Shown here: piece by piece, positions 18,198 to 28,100 of the stretch
How positions within the stretch are numbered: position 1 is the first letter of the stretch
Layout of the letters: every line of letters begins with the position of its first letter
NCBI GenBank assembly: GCA_020059395.1
Contig: JAGVCC010000351.1
Location: 1 to 49,947, forward strand
DNA length: 49,947 nt
Direction of reading: 5' to 3'
Source: Chitinophagales bacterium
GTDB taxonomy: Bacteria; Bacteroidota; Bacteroidia; Chitinophagales; Chitinophagaceae
The notes under the pieces: generated by a model
Databases searched by the model: none
Told to the model about the DNA's origin: nothing
The model's input: only the letters and a program-made list of their open reading frames with translations
Translations under genes and position numbers: made by a program

Positions 18198-18788
18198 TTA
18201 AGCTTTTGGTAGTTTTAATTTTAAAGCTTCAATATCTTTTTCAAGCTTTTTAATTTTTTGCGGATGCTCCTTTTTTTCAACCGCTTGCTTTAACTCACCT
18301 TCAAGAGAGGTTATTTCTTTTTTTAAAGAAATCACCTCTTCGCTCTCACCTTCTGCAATGGCAGCTTCGGCGGCAACTGCACCAGTTAAAGTTTCAGCAG
18401 CAGATGCTGCAGTGGCAACTTTTACACCTTCTGCAATGGCAGCTTCGGCGGCTGATAGATCAACCGTTCTTTCTGCTGAAGTTTTTGCAACAGGTGTCAC
18501 CAATTTTAAATTGGTGGCTAATTTTTTATTAAATGCAAAAGGCAGCACATCATTGCGGCCAAGTTTACGAAGCTCATGTAAATTTTTCCATGTACCCAAA
18601 GGGAAACGTTGCGCTTTCGCATCTTCGCTGGTAATGTAATATTTTAAATAAGCATTACCGCTGGGCTGGTTGGGGAAGTTTTCGGCCAGTTGTGCTATTT
18701 GCTCATTACTTAAGTCTTTCATGGCAGCTTCTTGTTCAGCAGTTAACTTGTCAGCATTTGCGGGGTTATATACTTCTAAAATATTCAT
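18198..18788 (-). CDS. hypothetical virion-region protein with internal duplication
   Basis: AAEAAIAEG repeated; 28-bp direct repeats at 18347 and 18425. Confidence 0.55.
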   Translation of the reverse strand: MNILEVYNPANADKLTAEQEAAMKDLSNEQIAQLAENFPNQPSGNAYLKYYITSEDAKAQRFPLGTWKNLHELRKLGRNDVLPFAFNKKLATNLKLVTPVAKTSAERTVDLSAAEAAIAEGVKVATAASAAETLTGAVAAEAAIAEGESEEVISLKKEITSLEGELKQAVEKKEHPQKIKKLEKDIEALKLKLPKA

Positions 18789-18789
18789 T

Positions 18790-19236
18790 TTAAAACTTTT
18801 TAATTATTCGTAAAACCAGATGGCTTAACAGCAAGTGAAAACCAAAGGTAATAATATTTACTTTAAAGCAAAAAATATTTACCGTGCCTAAAAATATAAG
18901 GCTCACCCAAAAGTGTGTACAAATTGGACACATGCCCAAAATCATTTCGTAAGTAAAAAAAGGGCGTGCTGTTATAAAAACAATCTCTTTAAACGAATTA
19001 ATGACTGTTGCTTTTTGCATGGGTGTGCTGGCCATACTCAATTGCTCATCTAACTGCTGCTTTAAATTTGGCCACCCTTCCATTTTTATAAGCCTTCGTT
19101 TGGCTAAAAAAAAGGACCAAAAAAACAGCAAACTTTTATAGTTTGGTTTTTCATCTCCCGGTTTGCCTAGGCCATAATCTAAAACATAAATTAACATTGC
19201 TGAGATAGTAGAGAGTAAAAAAAATTGATTGAGCAT
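18790..19236 (-). CDS. membrane protein, hypothetical
   Basis: several hydrophobic segments. Confidence 0.5.
   Translation of the reverse strand: MLNQFFLLSTISAMLIYVLDYGLGKPGDEKPNYKSLLFFWSFFLAKRRLIKMEGWPNLKQQLDEQLSMASTPMQKATVINSFKEIVFITARPFFTYEMILGMCPICTHFWVSLIFLGTVNIFCFKVNIITFGFHLLLSHLVLRIIKKF
18843..18883 (-). promoter_or_regulatory. Bacteroidetes-type -7 box (TACCTTTG) plus dyad copy
   Basis: minus-strand TACCTTTG at 18843-18850, adjoining ggtaataatatttac...aaaaaatatttacc; upstream of the 18788 gene. Confidence 0.5.
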
Positions 19237-19246
19237 TTTTTAAAAT

Positions 19247-20281
19247 TTAGTAATCAGTTTCAATGTAGTCACTCATAATATCTAAACCGCAAGCTGCCGC
19301 AGTAGTATTATTAAACCTCCAAATTTGTGAATAAGTTAACAGTGTAGTATTTGCAGGCAGGGCTGTACCCGGATTACCCGATAGTGTTCCAATTGCAACA
19401 TGGCCGGTGTTCAATCTAGTTACTTCATAATATACAGTACCATCTACAGATGGCGGAGAAAACAATGCCAATTCGTACGCATCAGTATTTGTTGTGTTGG
19501 CAGGAAAATTTGCACCTAAATCAATAGGTGGTTGAGCAACTGAACCTCCATAAAATATTTTCATAGTTGTATCAGCGGCACCATGGCCCATGCCAATAAT
19601 ATTTGTAAGCGTTGACGGCTCAACATTTGTTGGTGCTGTGGTGGCAGCTGATATTCCATTAAAAGTTCTTGCATTAGAAACTAAAGCGGCATCGCTTATC
19701 CCCCAACGGATAATTTTATGAAATCCTCCTAGTCCGCTACCATTGCCTACTGTTATTTGTGCAACTGCAACTCTTGCAGCAGCGGCACTTCCTGCAGTTG
19801 CAGCACCAACAAAACCAAGCCTCCTCATTCTTGTAAATAAATTTGTAGCTGCAACGTTTCTTAACGTTGCAGTTCCTACTGCCGTAAAAGCCGAAAATCC
19901 AAGTACACCGGGAACTGTTGTGGCATTACCTGGTGGCAACCAAATCCCTACTTTATTCCTTGCGATAAATGGCTGTAAGGCTGAGTCTAATCCGCTAGGG
20001 CCCACAAACTTTGGCATCATTCGGCCAGAGATTGTTTTTGCATAAAGCCGCATCTTTCCAGTTGGTGCAGCCCCAGGTTCAGCAATAGCATTCATTAAAG
20101 AACTTTCAAAAATACCGTTGCTTCCCGTTGCATATTGTAAGGTGTTATAAGCAGCAGCACCATTACCAATTTTATAAAGGCCTGTATTGCTTTCAAAACC
20201 TAATTCGCCATCTGCTAATATTGGATTAACCGATGCCCAGTTTGCTGCGGTATCTCTTCTAAATTGTATTGTTTGTGCCAT
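19247..20281 (-). CDS. tail fibre/receptor-binding-like protein, Mtd-N-like start
   Basis: MAQTIQFRRDTAANWASVNPILADGELGFESNTGLYKIGNG. Confidence 0.65.
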   Translation of the reverse strand: MAQTIQFRRDTAANWASVNPILADGELGFESNTGLYKIGNGAAAYNTLQYATGSNGIFESSLMNAIAEPGAAPTGKMRLYAKTISGRMMPKFVGPSGLDSALQPFIARNKVGIWLPPGNATTVPGVLGFSAFTAVGTATLRNVAATNLFTRMRRLGFVGAATAGSAAAARVAVAQITVGNGSGLGGFHKIIRWGISDAALVSNARTFNGISAATTAPTNVEPSTLTNIIGMGHGAADTTMKIFYGGSVAQPPIDLGANFPANTTNTDAYELALFSPPSVDGTVYYEVTRLNTGHVAIGTLSGNPGTALPANTTLLTYSQIWRFNNTTAAACGLDIMSDYIETDY

Positions 20282-20508
20282 TATGCATTACCTCCGTCTA
20301 TGTTTAATAATGAATTTGAATTTGCATTACCTCCGTCGATATTGCTACTTGCTACTCCGTTTGAACTGGCTGGATAAGCAACAATAGTTCCGCTGTCATT
20401 GGTTACATAAACATCTACACTGCTGCCTGATTTTACATAATAAACAGTATTAGCCACCAGCGTAACGGGTAGATTATTTACATACTTTTCGCTTCTTAAC
20501 TCAGCCAT
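20281..20508 (-). CDS. small fibre-associated protein
   Basis: N-terminus resembles the 20512..21066 product; NIDGGNA repeated. Confidence 0.5.
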   Translation of the reverse strand: MAELRSEKYVNNLPVTLVANTVYYVKSGSSVDVYVTNDSGTIVAYPASSNGVASSNIDGGNANSNSLLNIDGGNA

Positions 20509-20511
20509 TTA

Positions 20512-21066
20512 TTACCAGTTTACAGTATTCCAGTTTTTAATTTGGTCACCATTGTACGTAGCAGCTCCATTACCATCAACATTAATTAAATCAAGCTGTG
20601 CTTTATTTGTATGAGTGTGCGAATTGGTTACAGCGGCATCAATTGCACCGGGTGTGCTTGTTGGCTTTCCGCTGACATTACTCCAGCTTACTGCCGCATC
20701 TAAACTTTCAAATTCTGAAATCTTAATCCAAGTATCATTTGAATTATTAAACAGGTATGAAGCAGCACCACTGATTACCGTGCCATCACCAGTTGCATCA
20801 ATAACATATACCAACGTATTTCTGTTTAAACCAGCACCTAATGCATCCCTTGCGGCTATATTCGCCACAATTTCGGTACTGTTTAAACCAGAAAGCTGCG
20901 TTGATATTAATGCGTTTATCATGGTAGTATTACCCACCATTTTAGCAACACCAGCACTGTTAGTTACATAGTGCTCAGCATAACTACCGTTTTCTATAAA
21001 GTAAACTGCATTTGCTTCCAACGTTCCTGGAAGTACTCCCAGTTTATAAAATTTTACCTCTGCCAT
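20512..21066 (-). CDS. tail fibre-associated protein
   Basis: MAEVKFYKLGVLPGTLEANAVYFIENGSYAEHYVTN; collagen-free fibre-like composition. Confidence 0.5.
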   Translation of the reverse strand: MAEVKFYKLGVLPGTLEANAVYFIENGSYAEHYVTNSAGVAKMVGNTTMINALISTQLSGLNSTEIVANIAARDALGAGLNRNTLVYVIDATGDGTVISGAASYLFNNSNDTWIKISEFESLDAAVSWSNVSGKPTSTPGAIDAAVTNSHTHTNKAQLDLINVDGNGAATYNGDQIKNWNTVNW

Positions 21067-21089
21067 TTTGTTTTATTTTAAAGTGTAAA

Positions 21090-21479
21090 TTACCATTCGA
21101 TTAAATCCCAGTTGTCTTCAATAATAATTACATCAGGGCTTATACTGCTGCCGTCTGTTTCGCCGTCCACACCTGCAATTATCACTGTATCAAACTGAAA
21201 GCAATCGTACTGCACCGTTTCAACAACAAATGGCACCAATTGCCCTAGGTTGTTAAATACTCTGCCTGTGTATGTATGCTTTTCATTAAGAGTAGGGCCA
21301 GTAATTGTAAAAACTGTACCGGCTACCACCATTTGTATTTTAATTATTGAGCCTAAAAAATTAAGCTCTATAATGTAGGTACCATCTGGCATATTCTTAA
21401 AAAGCGCCTTCAGATTTTGTAAACTACAGGCACTAATTTTTTTGCAAAATTTATATGTTCTGTTACAACAGCAGCTCAT
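21090..21479 (-). CDS. hypothetical virion-region protein
   Basis: ORF in structural operon. Confidence 0.5.
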   Translation of the reverse strand: MSCCCNRTYKFCKKISACSLQNLKALFKNMPDGTYIIELNFLGSIIKIQMVVAGTVFTITGPTLNEKHTYTGRVFNNLGQLVPFVVETVQYDCFQFDTVIIAGVDGETDGSSISPDVIIIEDNWDLIEW

Positions 21480-22012
21480 TAGTTACAAATGGGATTTGAG
21501 TGAATAATACAGCTATCTTCTTTACACTGCCTTTCAGTTAGCCAAACTGAAATCTTAACATCAATTGCCAAATAAAAAGTAGTGGCATCAAAAGCAAAAT
21601 CACCCATTGGGCTCTCTTGTTGTGCCAGCTTAAAGGCATCGTTTGTAAATGAAACTAACACTACATCTTTTACGAATACACAAAACAATAACTGCTGCAC
21701 TAAAGCATCAAAATTGCCAGCTTCTTTATCTTTAAAAACAACAACCCGGTGCGGTGCTGAAACCTTGTATATTTTACTGCAGCCGCTTTCCATCTTTTGA
21801 TCTACAACCTGCACGGTACCATTTTGACGAATATACCCATACATTAATTTACTATCATCAGGGCCAATATAAAACTGCTCAGCGCCCTGTTTATAAGCAG
21901 GGTACTTTTCTTCTTTTTCATCCCTTACAATTTCAACAGAGTGATAAACATTATTTACCAAACCTGTCGCAATTAGCTTGCGGGCAATTTCTATTTGTTT
22001 TTCAACTATCAT
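21479..22012 (-). CDS. hypothetical virion-region protein
   Basis: ORF in structural operon. Confidence 0.5.
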   Translation of the reverse strand: MIVEKQIEIARKLIATGLVNNVYHSVEIVRDEKEEKYPAYKQGAEQFYIGPDDSKLMYGYIRQNGTVQVVDQKMESGCSKIYKVSAPHRVVVFKDKEAGNFDALVQQLLFCVFVKDVVLVSFTNDAFKLAQQESPMGDFAFDATTFYLAIDVKISVWLTERQCKEDSCIIHSNPICN

Positions 22013-22656
22013 AAAACAGCTATTCGCTTTATTACATCAGTAACCAATCTGTTGCCTTGCACTTTCACTTGTTCAAATTCTTCTTCGCTCAACTGAAATA
22101 TTTTTGCCGGTTCAGCGCCTCCGGTATTGGCATTTAGGCCAGCCCTTATATTACCAATTTGCTTTTCGTTATTCCTGGCCTTCTCTAAATCTTCCGCATT
22201 GGTAATTGCAATTACAACTTTAGCACCATCTTTCTTTACCGTTTCAATACTTCGTCTTAAAGAGCCCTCAAGTTCCAAATCCTTTTTTTCAATTTGCCGT
22301 CCACGGCCAATCCTGAATTTTTCATATTCAGTGTACAATTCGTCAGGGTTTGCTTTTACCGCTTTATTAAATAGCCGCTTTTGTTTTTTTCTTTCTTTTT
22401 CAACAGCAGCATCTAAAGGGTCATCTGCATTTATTGAAAACTTCTTTTTGGTAAGTCTTGTTTTTTTACCATGATACTTTCCAAGTGGCTTACCTTCCGC
22501 ATCTTCCGATTTGTTAAAAACCCTTCTTTTCATCAGCCCCATGCCGGTATTTAAAGCAGCAAAAACAGCGTCACTAAAATCAGGAGATGCGGTAACATCT
22601 GCTTTTAATTTTTCCAGCTTCTTTATAAAATCCGGTATGTTGCTCTTTATTTCCAT
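22009..22656 (-). CDS. phage virion morphogenesis / tail completion-like protein
   Basis: basic helical protein MKRRVFNKSEDAEGKPLGKYHGKKTRLTKKKF in connector position. Confidence 0.45.
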   Translation of the reverse strand: MEIKSNIPDFIKKLEKLKADVTASPDFSDAVFAALNTGMGLMKRRVFNKSEDAEGKPLGKYHGKKTRLTKKKFSINADDPLDAAVEKERKKQKRLFNKAVKANPDELYTEYEKFRIGRGRQIEKKDLELEGSLRRSIETVKKDGAKVVIAITNAEDLEKARNNEKQIGNIRAGLNANTGGAEPAKIFQLSEEEFEQVKVQGNRLVTDVIKRIAVL

Positions 22657-22662
22657 TAGCCA

Positions 22663-23667
22663 TTAGCCAGTAGCCCACGCAATCCCAACGGGGTTGTTGC
22701 ATGTAACGCATTTATCTTTTATGTTTTTTAAATTTTGATTAACCGCCTGCGAAATACCCAATATGCTTTTTTTAGAATTGCCCATTAATCGCTCCCGATA
22801 TAAAGCATAATACCTTTCGCTTTCACTTAACTTTTCTTCCTGATCAAAGCTGGCTGTTCTGTTTACCCTTTGGCTGCTGGCGCTTTCATCAAATATTTTA
22901 CTTGCCACCAAATACAAAAGGGATAAGCCAAACAAACGTGGGGATGATGAAACCAAATCGCATATAATATCATCGTAGCTGCATTTTAATTTAATGCAAG
23001 GAAGTATGCCGCTTTGCACAGCAGTTTCAATTCCGTTGGCATAACCGGCAATAATTATATCGGTTGGTATAACTGTTGCAGCGCCACCACAGCCGCAACC
23101 AGTGCCTGCAGTGCATGACACCGTAAACAGCTCTACAGTTGTATTAGTAAAAAATACAGATACCTGTTTAGCTTTGGTTTCAAAGTTTATACCTGTAATG
23201 TTAAGCGTTTCACCAGCTATAAAATCTTGTTCAATATCCTTTACAAGCCCGTTAGTATCTGCAATGCGAAGTGTAAAAGTTCCAGTTGTGTTAACTTTTA
23301 TTTTTAGTGAATCAATAATTAAAGAACTAAACCGGCTGTTGCTGGTATTTTTTACGGTTATTCCAGTACCGGCAGTAGTGGCATTGCTGTAAAATCCAGT
23401 AAACGTACAGCTGCTGCACACTGAGGTTATTTCATTATTTATACGATAATTGGCTGGTATTATACTGTCAATATCTGCCAGCATCAACCTTACGCTGCTT
23501 TCAATTAAAAAATCGGCAAGGGCTTTACCGCTACCATCTCTCTCTGTAGCCAATTGTGCTAGCTTTGCCTGTGTTACGCCTTCAATATCATCCAGATAAA
23601 ACAAAGGCGCTGTGCCAGCTGTGCAAAGGCTTTTTAAAGCAAGTAAATTATTTAAACAGTTATTCAT
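22663..23667 (-). CDS. hypothetical head/connector-region protein
   Basis: ORF downstream of the MuF-like gene. Confidence 0.45.
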   Translation of the reverse strand: MNNCLNNLLALKSLCTAGTAPLFYLDDIEGVTQAKLAQLATERDGSGKALADFLIESSVRLMLADIDSIIPANYRINNEITSVCSSCTFTGFYSNATTAGTGITVKNTSNSRFSSLIIDSLKIKVNTTGTFTLRIADTNGLVKDIEQDFIAGETLNITGINFETKAKQVSVFFTNTTVELFTVSCTAGTGCGCGGAATVIPTDIIIAGYANGIETAVQSGILPCIKLKCSYDDIICDLVSSSPRLFGLSLLYLVASKIFDESASSQRVNRTASFDQEEKLSESERYYALYRERLMGNSKKSILGISQAVNQNLKNIKDKCVTCNNPVGIAWATG

Positions 23668-23755
23668 TTTTTTGTTAATTTTGCATTGTTAGCAATAACG
23701 GCTACCTTTTGGGCCACAACAACTGGACGGGTGGAGCGACAAGTGCCACCCAATT

Positions 23756-25282
23756 TTATTTTACTAAGTTTATAAATGCTTTTTCATTAAATAGTATATC
23801 CTTACTTATACTCCTAAACTGCCCACGGTAATAAACCAAAATCTTTCTTATTTCATCATTCCATCCGGCTCTCAAGTTCAGCATCAGCGTCCTTATAGAT
23901 AAATTTGGCAAAACATCAACAACTACCACATTTGCTTGTTGGCCTGCTTTTCCCATTTGAGTAATAAATGTTTTTGCAGAACCACCAGTTATTCTTTTTA
24001 ATTCAATAGCTTCCGAATAAAAGGTTTTACTATCAATAATAAATGCATCATTGTTTTTTGATTCTCTTCTTTTTTCAAAAGCCGAAATGTTTGGTATTAT
24101 AACATGCTTGCCTGCGTTTGCCAACTTTATAAAACTCTGCAATTCATCATCAGAATATTTTGAACCTTCAACAGCAAAAACTTTTGCATTAATTTTTTTA
24201 TTTTCAAAAAGCACACCATGCTTATTTTTTCGCAAAAAATTATTCATTGCATTCTTTCTCACAATTGGCGCCACCTTCGCCTTCATAGTATCATACATAT
24301 TTTTCATTGGGCCAATCAATAATGGGTCTGCTGTAAGGATTAATGGCTTGCTCACAGCTTCTTTTTCTATTTTAGAGGTATCCCCTTTTTTTACTGCTGT
24401 TGGCTTACCATTTATTATATCTTCGTTCACCCCTATTTGGTCACCTTCTTTCAGCATAGCCGGCGTAAACTCATGCCTGCATCCCCAATGCAGTTTATTA
24501 AATGGCAAATTATTAAACGTGGTGCCTTTTACCAATCCATTCTTTTCTGCAATCTCTTTTAGTGCTGGCCAGTCTTCCAACTTTATAATACCATCCAGGT
24601 TATTAATACCGTAACGGCACTGGGCACTGCTGGTTGCAATTAAACTGCCGCTCATAATTAAGTGGCTGTAATCAAAAGTATCCATCAACTTTTTATTAAT
24701 GGCGCCAGTATAACTATCTACTGCCTGTTGACTTGTTTGTGTTAAGTAGTTTTTCAGCTTGCCGCTTTTATCACCCGGACCAAGTATGTAATCGTTAAGC
24801 TGTTTTTTTGCATCTGTCATGTTAGTGCCGGCTGCAATATTTTGATACAATTGGTCCCGGAGTGGCTGCACAAATTCAGCATTCAATCCATTTTCTGTGT
24901 AAGCATTTATTATTTCTCCCACCACAAGCTTTTGGGCTGGGCCAATATCTGCCTTACTCCAATCAATACCATTTGTTCCCTCTTGGTATTGCTGCATTAC
25001 GGTTCCAATTTTTGGCAGTTCTTTTACGAAAGATGTTACAGCTCCTTTGTAAGATTGAAGCTGCGTTAACACTTTCATAAAACCTTCATCAAACTGGTTT
25101 AAAATCTGCAATGTGTCTTCAGTTGCTGTCAAAGAGCCTGCCTTAACATCAAGGCTATTATCCATCCATTCAATTAAAGCATCGTAAGCAAAATTTTCAA
25201 TTTCAGGTATTACCGTTATAATCCTGTTTTCGTTAGCCAGCTTCAACGCTTCCAGTGCCTTTATATATTCCGCATAACTCAT
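23756..25282 (-). CDS. MuF/SPP1 gp7-like minor head protein with C-terminal nuclease-like extension
   Basis: LHWGCRHEFTPAML region; position right after portal; C-terminus NDAFIIDSKTFYSEAIELKRITGGSAKTFITQMGKAGQQANVVVVDV. Confidence 0.7.
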   Translation of the reverse strand: MSYAEYIKALEALKLANENRIITVIPEIENFAYDALIEWMDNSLDVKAGSLTATEDTLQILNQFDEGFMKVLTQLQSYKGAVTSFVKELPKIGTVMQQYQEGTNGIDWSKADIGPAQKLVVGEIINAYTENGLNAEFVQPLRDQLYQNIAAGTNMTDAKKQLNDYILGPGDKSGKLKNYLTQTSQQAVDSYTGAINKKLMDTFDYSHLIMSGSLIATSSAQCRYGINNLDGIIKLEDWPALKEIAEKNGLVKGTTFNNLPFNKLHWGCRHEFTPAMLKEGDQIGVNEDIINGKPTAVKKGDTSKIEKEAVSKPLILTADPLLIGPMKNMYDTMKAKVAPIVRKNAMNNFLRKNKHGVLFENKKINAKVFAVEGSKYSDDELQSFIKLANAGKHVIIPNISAFEKRRESKNNDAFIIDSKTFYSEAIELKRITGGSAKTFITQMGKAGQQANVVVVDVLPNLSIRTLMLNLRAGWNDEIRKILVYYRGQFRSISKDILFNEKAFINLVK

Positions 25283-27066
25283 GCCGTTGCAGCTTTAACA
25301 GCTTCTTTTAATGGCGCTGCTGCAGGCTGCAACTTTTCAATAGCTGCTGTGATTAGCGCAACAATCACATCATCTGTTTTTTCAAACAATAACTTATCCT
25401 GTTCATATAGCTGCATTAAAATCGAATAGGCATAAATATGAGTAGTCCACGCACTCACAGTTACAGCATTATTACTTTTAAATGTTTGCACATCTTTGTT
25501 GCTGTAAAACAATAAAGGATCTACAAGCTTTAATATTTTCAATGCTTTTACAACTGGCGAAGATTTTGATACAAACTTGTGTACAAAGTTTTCCACTTGC
25601 TGTGCCTTAACAAATATGGGAGCTTCACTGCTGATTATTGTATCTAATGCATCAAAAGCTTCTGTTTCTGTTACCAACGCAAAAGAAATCGGCTGCTCCA
25701 AACTCACCTCTGCCGGGGTGCCATTTTCGTATGCCTCAATTATTTGAATTACCTGTTTTAAATCGGTATTCAAGGCCTTACTTATATTTTGTATCCAAGA
25801 GTACTCCCCTTCCTTGTCTAACTGTTTTGCCTTGGCGCTTTCAGTGTTACCCGTAAGTTGTTTTTGCTGAATAAAAACGGACTCTTCGGCCATGGATAAA
25901 TAAGTTTTCCAGCTATCCTTTGAATAGTTAAGAATTGAAGCATCCGGAGTATGAAAGCTAACAGGGTCAGCAGCTAAAAGATTTTTTACAATCTCTGGAT
26001 CAGTTAAGCCAGTATCAATCTTTTTTTGATATACTTTATAGGGACTTTGCACCGTCATATAACCAGAACCTTTACAGCGGGAGCATGTTGTTTGTTTGCC
26101 TTCCGCATCTGTTATATGTCCATCAGTACATGTAAGGTTATCACATGGTGTTTGAATTTCACTCATGCGTGGATAGCTATACATTAAATCAACTGCACGG
26201 TGGTTCCGGTGCTGCAACAATGCAAGGTTGCCGAACGGGATAAAGGAATTAACAAAACTTTCATTAATATCAAGCTGCAGGTTTAGTGCAGAAACTTTAA
26301 AGGCTGGTATAGCGTCTAGAGGCGCATCGAAAAAATACACATCATACTCATACTCCTTGCTATCTTTAATTTTAGCAAAGCGTAAAATATACTCCTTGGT
26401 GAAAACATGATAAACCGCGTTTGTAATACTGCAAATTACCTGCTGGTTATATGTTCGCTCAACCAAAGTTTTTGCATTTACATTCTTTATTTTCTCATCA
26501 TAAAAAACCTCACGTTTAACTACACTATCAGTAACCCTGTATTCTTTTTCGCTTTCGCTTTCGCTCACAAATACAACCATATCCTGGCCAATTTCCTTTA
26601 TATTCTTGTGGCTTAAAAAACGCACCATTTCGCCACCATGGATTTCTGTATATCTTTTAGGATATACGGCACACAAGCTGTTCGGGTCGGTAGCTATCGC
26701 TGCATCAATCCACTGTTGCAGAAAAAAGGAAAAAAGATTTTGATTGCAAAAATTGCTGCTGTTTATAAAAGCAATAGTGCCATCGCTGGCACTTACTGAA
26801 AAACTGCTGTTTGAAAAGATTCGGGTAATGTTATTGATGGCCTTCCAGATACTGGCTTTAGTAATTGGCTCGTATGTGTTAACACAATGATTTTTACTTT
26901 CCGGGTGTTCGTTCGGAAAAAGCGTATCTACTTTAGTAAACAGCAGGCCCTTAGAATGTACCTGCAGGTTATTGCAGATACGGCTCATATAGTCTTTCTT
27001 CCATTGCGGCATATCAAATTGTACAGCTTTTTTTATAAGCTGTACAATTTCAATTTCTGTAGGCAT
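25279..27066 (-). CDS. portal protein with Cys4 insertion
   Basis: 595 aa preceding MuF; CDNLTCTDGHITDAEGKQTTCSRCKGSGYM. Confidence 0.65.
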   Translation of the reverse strand: MPTEIEIVQLIKKAVQFDMPQWKKDYMSRICNNLQVHSKGLLFTKVDTLFPNEHPESKNHCVNTYEPITKASIWKAINNITRIFSNSSFSVSASDGTIAFINSSNFCNQNLFSFFLQQWIDAAIATDPNSLCAVYPKRYTEIHGGEMVRFLSHKNIKEIGQDMVVFVSESESEKEYRVTDSVVKREVFYDEKIKNVNAKTLVERTYNQQVICSITNAVYHVFTKEYILRFAKIKDSKEYEYDVYFFDAPLDAIPAFKVSALNLQLDINESFVNSFIPFGNLALLQHRNHRAVDLMYSYPRMSEIQTPCDNLTCTDGHITDAEGKQTTCSRCKGSGYMTVQSPYKVYQKKIDTGLTDPEIVKNLLAADPVSFHTPDASILNYSKDSWKTYLSMAEESVFIQQKQLTGNTESAKAKQLDKEGEYSWIQNISKALNTDLKQVIQIIEAYENGTPAEVSLEQPISFALVTETEAFDALDTIISSEAPIFVKAQQVENFVHKFVSKSSPVVKALKILKLVDPLLFYSNKDVQTFKSNNAVTVSAWTTHIYAYSILMQLYEQDKLLFEKTDDVIVALITAAIEKLQPAAAPLKEAVKAATA

Positions 27067-27072
27067 CGGTAA

Positions 27073-27666
27073 TTACGCTTTAGGTACTATTGCAGATAAT
27101 CCGGTAACGGTATACAATTTGGGTTTTTTAAATTCCACCCAGCTAATCTCAAATGTTACAGACTGCAGGTCTTCAGAGCTTTCGGGAACTATCCAGTCGA
27201 AATCACTTACGCTGAATGTGCCAATTGGCAATACAACATCTGCGCCATCGCACATGCGTGCAATAATTTGAAAATTATTATACCTTGTTAACAATGCGTT
27301 TACCTGCTCAGTGGTAACATCAGCACTTGTTTTGTCAAAACTTTTTATGGTATACTTCAGTGCCCAGGTAGTGCTAATAATTTGTTCGCCCCGGCAACTG
27401 CCAACCTTTTCTTTTTTATCAGATTTTTTTGCAATGGAACCAAGGCCTATACCTAAGTTTCCTAATTTTCCTGCGCCAACAAGCGTGGTCCACCATGCGG
27501 TGTTCAATATGTTTACCTGACTTAAAGTTTCAGTACATGGCACAACATAAATGTCGTTAACACCGCCGTATAAAAACTCAAGAATACAGGATGCGTCCCT
27601 TGTAGGCATCGGTACTACCGGGCAGGCTACGCTTACTAAACAAGCAGGCCCTGTTGATACTGGCAT
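27073..27666 (-). CDS. major tail tube protein (candidate)
   Basis: 197-aa structural-size ORF with its own leader. Confidence 0.4.
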   Translation of the reverse strand: MPVSTGPACLVSVACPVVPMPTRDASCILEFLYGGVNDIYVVPCTETLSQVNILNTAWWTTLVGAGKLGNLGIGLGSIAKKSDKKEKVGSCRGEQIISTTWALKYTIKSFDKTSADVTTEQVNALLTRYNNFQIIARMCDGADVVLPIGTFSVSDFDWIVPESSEDLQSVTFEISWVEFKKPKLYTVTGLSAIVPKA

Positions 27667-27815
27667 AATTTTATTTTTTTGTGTGAGAAGAAATTGTTGT
27701 TCTTAGCACAGTTAGCCAGTGCAGGCGATGGAGTTTTGCCGATTTAAGCCATCGGCGAAGCGAAACAGGATGGATGCAAGGTAAATAATAATTATTTTAA
27801 AGTAAAAAATATTTA

Positions 27816-28100
27816 CTAAACAGCAACGCCTGAAATATTGATGGTTATTTTAGATCCGGTTGTATTACCATCTGCTGTTAAGTATGTATGCAATACGTAT
27901 ATGCCATCAGGCATTGCCGCAGCATCAAAAAAAGGATAGGTAACCCCCATTTTTGTTTGAGTGGTGGTAACAACAGTGTAAGAGCCGGAAACATCGGGGT
28001 CGCTGGCCAGCCGGTAGCGCATGGTAAATTCAGCGGTAATGTCATCACCTGTCTCCCTGTCAATATTTGTTATTTGAAATTCCATATTAACAATTTCCAA
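27816..28100 (-). CDS. small tail-region protein
   Basis: ORF overlapping the end of the upstream gene. Confidence 0.45.
   Translation of the reverse strand: MEIVNMEFQITNIDRETGDDITAEFTMRYRLASDPDVSGSYTVVTTTQTKMGVTYPFFDAAAMPDGIYVLHTYLTADGNTTGSKITINISGVAV

Noticed and set aside
19247-20281. Mtd-like fibre as a third DGR target
   Set aside because: N-terminus resembles Mtd, but no TR-like sequence was seen at its C-terminus.
24051-24614. 187-aa plus-strand ORF as possible immunity gene for the MuF toxin-like domain
   Set aside because: Fully antisense to the MuF gene with shadow-frame composition.
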